Notes under the pieces: generated by a model
The model's database searches: none
What the model was told of the DNA's origin: nothing
Seen by the model: the letters and a program-made list of their open reading frames with translations, nothing else
Shown: positions 60,893 to 64,000 of the stretch, one piece after another
How positions within the stretch are numbered: the first letter of the stretch is position 1
How the letters are laid out: each line of letters starts with the position of its first letter
Translations under genes and position numbers: made by a program
From: Methanoculleus chikugoensis
GTDB taxonomy: Archaea > Halobacteriota > Methanomicrobia > Methanomicrobiales > Methanoculleaceae
DNA: 64,000 nucleotides
Reading direction: 5' to 3'
Assembly (NCBI RefSeq): GCF_900095385.1
Contig: NZ_FMID01000024.1
Location: 62,001-126,000, forward strand

Positions 60893-63144
60893 AGGCGGCG
60901 TTCGGGTCTCTCGGCAGGCTCATCGCCGGCCGCCCGTACCTTGTCGCGGGCCTGGTCGTCTCGCTGCTGGTCTTCTCGCTCTACGGCGCTTCCTCGATCC
61001 GGATGGAGACGGGCATCGAGACGTTCGTCGACGCCGACTCTCCCGGGGGGGTGTTGCTCGACCATTACACCCGGACGTTCGGAACCGAACTGGTCATCCT
61101 GATCGTCGAGTCGGAGAACGTGCGGGACCCCGCACTTCTCCGGTACGTCGACACCCTCGGCATGGATATCGCTGACGAACGTTACGTGGACGGGATACGG
61201 TCGCTTCCCGCGGCGATACGATCGGTGACCGACGGTCGCATCCCCGGGACGGAGGCAGAAGTCGTCCAAACGATCTCCCGCCTCCCGCAGGCAGCCCGGG
61301 CACGGTACGTGCCTTCTGGGACGATGACCCTCCTCTTCGTCACCCTCGAGCCCGACCTCTCCGACGACGCAAAAACCCGGGTTCTCGATACCATCGAGAC
61401 CATCGTCTCAGTCTCGTCCCCACCCCCCGGCGTGAGCGTCTCGATCTCCGGCGATCCCGCGTTTGATGTACAGATGCAGGAGGCCATGCGCAAAGAGATG
61501 GGCCTGCTGATAGGGATTGCCCTCGCCCTGATGGTCGCGGCAATCGGGCTGCTCTTTACCAACGTCCGCCACCGTTTCCTTCCCGTGGGGATCATCCTCT
61601 GCGGGATACTCATGACGTTCGGCACTCTCGGGTTCTTCAACCTCCGGGTGACCTCGCCGGTCATCGGATCGTTCCCCGTGATCATCGGTCTCGGGATCGA
61701 CTATGGGGTGCAACTCCACTCACGGTTCCATGAAGAAGTTCAGGACAAAAGTCTGCACGACGCGATCGTCGCCACGCTCTCCCACGCCGGCCCGATCCTG
61801 ATCGCCATGTGCACGACCGCTCTCGGGTTCGTAGCCCTCCTCTCCGCTCCGCTCCCGATGATCAGGGACTTCGGGACCGCGTGCCTTATCGGGGTCGTCT
61901 CGTGCTTCCTGCTCGCGATCGTCATCATACCTGCCTTCTTCGCCATCTTCGGCTACGGCAGGGGGCCGAATGGTCGGCCGGGCCCGGCGGAGGCTCCGGA
62001 GACGGGAGCGCTCGCGGGCTACAGCCGGTTCCTCGGCGATCTGGCGGTCAGGGTGGCACGGCATCCCGTTCCGGTTATTCTTCTCTTTGCGCTCCTCGCT
62101 GTCGCCGGGATCCAGTACGACGGCGCCATCGGGATCAACGTCGACCAGCAGTCCTTCGTCCCCGAGACCATGCCTGCACGGGTCAGCCTCGAGAAGGTGG
62201 AACGGGCGATCGGCGGGACGTCCACTGTGCCGGTGATGATCAGAGGGAGCGATATCCTCGATCCGGAGGTCATCGAGTGGATCGATGCGTTCGGAACGTA
62301 TGAAGCGGCGCACCGGGACGAGATCACCGCTCATGCCAGCATCGCCACCCTTATCCGGGAGTATAACGGCGGGTCGCTGCCTGCATCAGCAACCGGGATA
62401 AAAGCGGTCGTCGCGCGTATCCCCGCCGAAGTCCGCGGCGCATACCTCTCGGGCAATACCGGTGCGGTGATCGAGTTCGCGACGGTCGATATGGAGATGG
62501 ACGCGGTGAGCGCCCTCATCGACCGGCTCAGGAGCGACATCGTCTGGCTCGAACCGCCGGCAGGACTGGATATTCAGCCCACGGGCAGATCGACGGTCTA
62601 CGGCGATCTCTACGACGGGATCATCCACTCAAAGAACCAGATGACCGTCCTCGGCCTGATCCTGATCGCCGCCTTCATGATTGTCGTATACCGCCGGTTC
62701 GACTCTCTCGCGCCGCTCCTCCCTGTCGTCATGATCATCGGGTGGAACGATCTCATCATGTACGCCCTCGATATCGCGTACACTCCGCTCACGGCGTGCC
62801 TCGGTTCGATGACCATCGGCCTCGCGATGGAGTACACCGTCCTGATCCTCGAGCGGTGCCGGGAGGAGATGGAGAGAGGCCTGGAGCTCTACGAGGCCAT
62901 ACGCGAGGGCGTGACCCGGAACGGGATCCCCATCACCATATCCGGGCTGACGACGATATTCGGGTTCTCGTCCATGCTCGCGTCCTCGTTCTCCCTTGTA
63001 GCGGGGTTCGGGCAGACGACCGTGATCACGATCTTCTTCTCGCTCGTCGGCGGCATCATTGTCATGCCTGCGGTCGTCGCCCTGGTGCTGCGCAGGGCGC
63101 CGGAGCCTTCCGGGCACCGGAGCGGGGCCGCGGCCGAGACATAA
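60889..63144 (+). CDS. RND/MMPL-family exporter
   Basis: A 751-residue RND superfamily transporter with a paired architecture: a first helix at residues 15-35, an outside loop, then a sterol-sensing/SSD-like cluster (residues 190-370) and a second half with another helix near 400 and cluster near 590-740 (IGLAMEYTVLILERCREEME). MMPL-type members of bacteria export lipids. The chosen ATG 60889 is in ATGA with the small protein gene. Confidence 0.88.
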   Translation: MKAAFGSLGRLIAGRPYLVAGLVVSLLVFSLYGASSIRMETGIETFVDADSPGGVLLDHYTRTFGTELVILIVESENVRDPALLRYVDTLGMDIADERYVDGIRSLPAAIRSVTDGRIPGTEAEVVQTISRLPQAARARYVPSGTMTLLFVTLEPDLSDDAKTRVLDTIETIVSVSSPPPGVSVSISGDPAFDVQMQEAMRKEMGLLIGIALALMVAAIGLLFTNVRHRFLPVGIILCGILMTFGTLGFFNLRVTSPVIGSFPVIIGLGIDYGVQLHSRFHEEVQDKSLHDAIVATLSHAGPILIAMCTTALGFVALLSAPLPMIRDFGTACLIGVVSCFLLAIVIIPAFFAIFGYGRGPNGRPGPAEAPETGALAGYSRFLGDLAVRVARHPVPVILLFALLAVAGIQYDGAIGINVDQQSFVPETMPARVSLEKVERAIGGTSTVPVMIRGSDILDPEVIEWIDAFGTYEAAHRDEITAHASIATLIREYNGGSLPASATGIKAVVARIPAEVRGAYLSGNTGAVIEFATVDMEMDAVSALIDRLRSDIVWLEPPAGLDIQPTGRSTVYGDLYDGIIHSKNQMTVLGLILIAAFMIVVYRRFDSLAPLLPVVMIIGWNDLIMYALDIAYTPLTACLGSMTIGLAMEYTVLILERCREEMERGLELYEAIREGVTRNGIPITISGLTTIFGFSSMLASSFSLVAGFGQTTVITIFFSLVGGIIVMPAVVALVLRRAPEPSGHRSGAAAET

Positions 63145-63221
63145 CGCGGCCTGCTCCCATCCTTCTGCTGCAAATCTATTTGATTGATAAGCGGCCAGGA
63201 GGTGGATGCAGGAGACCCAGA

Positions 63222-64000
63222 ATGAAGCGAAAGATCATCGATATCGACGAGGAGAAGTGCACGGGGTGCGGGCTCTGCATACCCGACTGCCCGGAGGGAG
63301 CGCTTCAGATCATCGACGGGAAGGCAAGGCTCGTGAGCGACCTCTTCTGCGACGGGCTCGGCGCCTGCATCGGGACATGCCCTGAAGGGGCGATCTCCGT
63401 CATCGAACGGGAGGCCGGGCCCTATAGCGAGGAGGCGGTGATGGAGAAGATTGTCCCGCAGGGGATGGGTGTCATCAAGGCGCACCTGGAGCATCTCCTC
63501 GGCCACGGGGAGGAGGCCCTCTACCACCGGGCGATCGAGTATCTCGCCGCCCACGAGATCCCGGTCCCCGCGCACGGGGTGGAACCGGGACACGCAGCCC
63601 CGGCAGCGTGCCCGGGCACCGTGGCAAGGAGCATCCCGGAGAGAGAGGTCGCGGAGACAGGGCGTGCCGCAGGAATAGAGTCGGCGTTGCGGCAGTGGCC
63701 GGTCCAGCTGACGCTCGTCAATCCCGCTGCGTCCTACTTTGATGACGCCGACCTCCTCGTCTCCGGAGACTGCGTCCCCTTCGCCTACCCGGAGTTTCAC
63801 CGGGACTTTCTGCAGGGGAGGATCCTGATCATCTTCTGCCCGAAACTGGATGCGGATATTGAGGGATACATCACAAAACTTGCCGAGATCTTCTCGCGGC
63901 ACACGATCCGGTCGATCACCGTCCTGCACATGGAGGTGCCCTGCTGCAGCGGGGTACGCTACATCGTGGACAAGGCCCTGAACCGTGCGAAGAAAGAGAT
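63222..64000 (+). CDS. 4Fe-4S ferredoxin-domain protein, C-terminus outside the window
   Basis: The N-terminal 60 residues carry two [4Fe-4S] sites: C13, C16, C19, C23 (CTGCGLCIPDCP) and C43, C49, C53 with CP, the second with an unusual CX5CX3C spacing. A domain of about 200 residues follows with conserved CPKLDADIEGYI and PCCSGVR elements that hint at a further cluster or metal site. Similar methanogen proteins of unknown function exist. GGAG precedes the ATG. The gene runs off the window end. Confidence 0.85.
   Translation, partial: MKRKIIDIDEEKCTGCGLCIPDCPEGALQIIDGKARLVSDLFCDGLGACIGTCPEGAISVIEREAGPYSEEAVMEKIVPQGMGVIKAHLEHLLGHGEEALYHRAIEYLAAHEIPVPAHGVEPGHAAPAACPGTVARSIPEREVAETGRAAGIESALRQWPVQLTLVNPAASYFDDADLLVSGDCVPFAYPEFHRDFLQGRILIIFCPKLDADIEGYITKLAEIFSRHTIRSITVLHMEVPCCSGVRYIVDKALNRAKKE

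Noticed and set aside
1-64000. CRISPR arrays and insertion sequences
   Set aside because: No regularly spaced direct repeats and no recognisable transposase genes were found in the window.

Overview
The window comes from a high-GC methanogenic archaeon, most likely an order Methanomicrobiales member close to Methanoculleus. The grounds are a 68-residue archaeal histone, an RfcL clamp loader, a methanogenesis-marker pair (marker 2 and MtxX), archaeal GatDE, archaeal-type SAM synthetase, ribosomal protein L10e, TATA-box promoters (several about 25 nt from a start codon, so probably leaderless), and a reductive partial TCA branch. The genus is an inference from gene content and composition; no search was run.

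Layout. 1-2.8 kb: partial rfcL, methanogenesis marker 2 and mtxX, histone. 3.3-5.5 kb: hisG-hisA-hisB on the minus strand. 5.6-13.7 kb: a very compact minus-strand run, fumA-fumB-korD-korA-korB-korC-sucC-sucD-dacZ, in which almost every junction is a 4-base stop/start overlap, followed by the SAM synthetase gene. The run converts malate via fumarate and succinyl-CoA to 2-oxoglutarate (with a succinate-forming step not present here) and carries the c-di-AMP cyclase as its last coupled gene. 13.8-17 kb: L10e and a taurine/sulfonate/nitrate-type ABC importer. 17.7-22.3 kb: argH-gatD-gatE. 22.3-28.5 kb: an RGG-rich small protein, nitroreductase, DUF555, PfkB kinase, DUF2070 and aminotransferase genes on the plus strand, then an opposed membrane protein gene.

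28.5-35 kb is more accessory in character: cupin, tRNA-Leu(UAA), a NYN-domain nuclease, an orphan beta-rich protein, a hairpin-rich gap, an MntA/HepT toxin-antitoxin pair, a NucS-like PD-(D/E)XK protein, a membrane-anchored RidA and a receiver/PAS/histidine kinase. 35-41.3 kb holds kdpA-kdpB-kdpC and a KdpD-like sensor that lacks a kinase domain and also lacks any ATG/GTG/TTG start before its Walker A motif. 41.6-55.8 kb contains a lipoprotein, an NADP-type secondary alcohol dehydrogenase, an APC permease, a degenerate J-domain protein, a cysteine-desulfurase-like enzyme, four SAM methyltransferases, an M24 peptidase, RsgA, a radical SAM/SPASM enzyme and a PNPOx-like protein.

55.8-64 kb: AlkD-like protein, a GNAT acetyltransferase translationally coupled to an overlooked 45-residue ORF, a metallophosphoesterase, and the most interesting module: a TetR regulator followed by a condensation-domain (PapA-like) acyltransferase, divergent from a small protein plus an RND/MMPL exporter, with three copies of a 14-bp TetR-like operator between them. 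A partial ferredoxin-domain protein ends the window.
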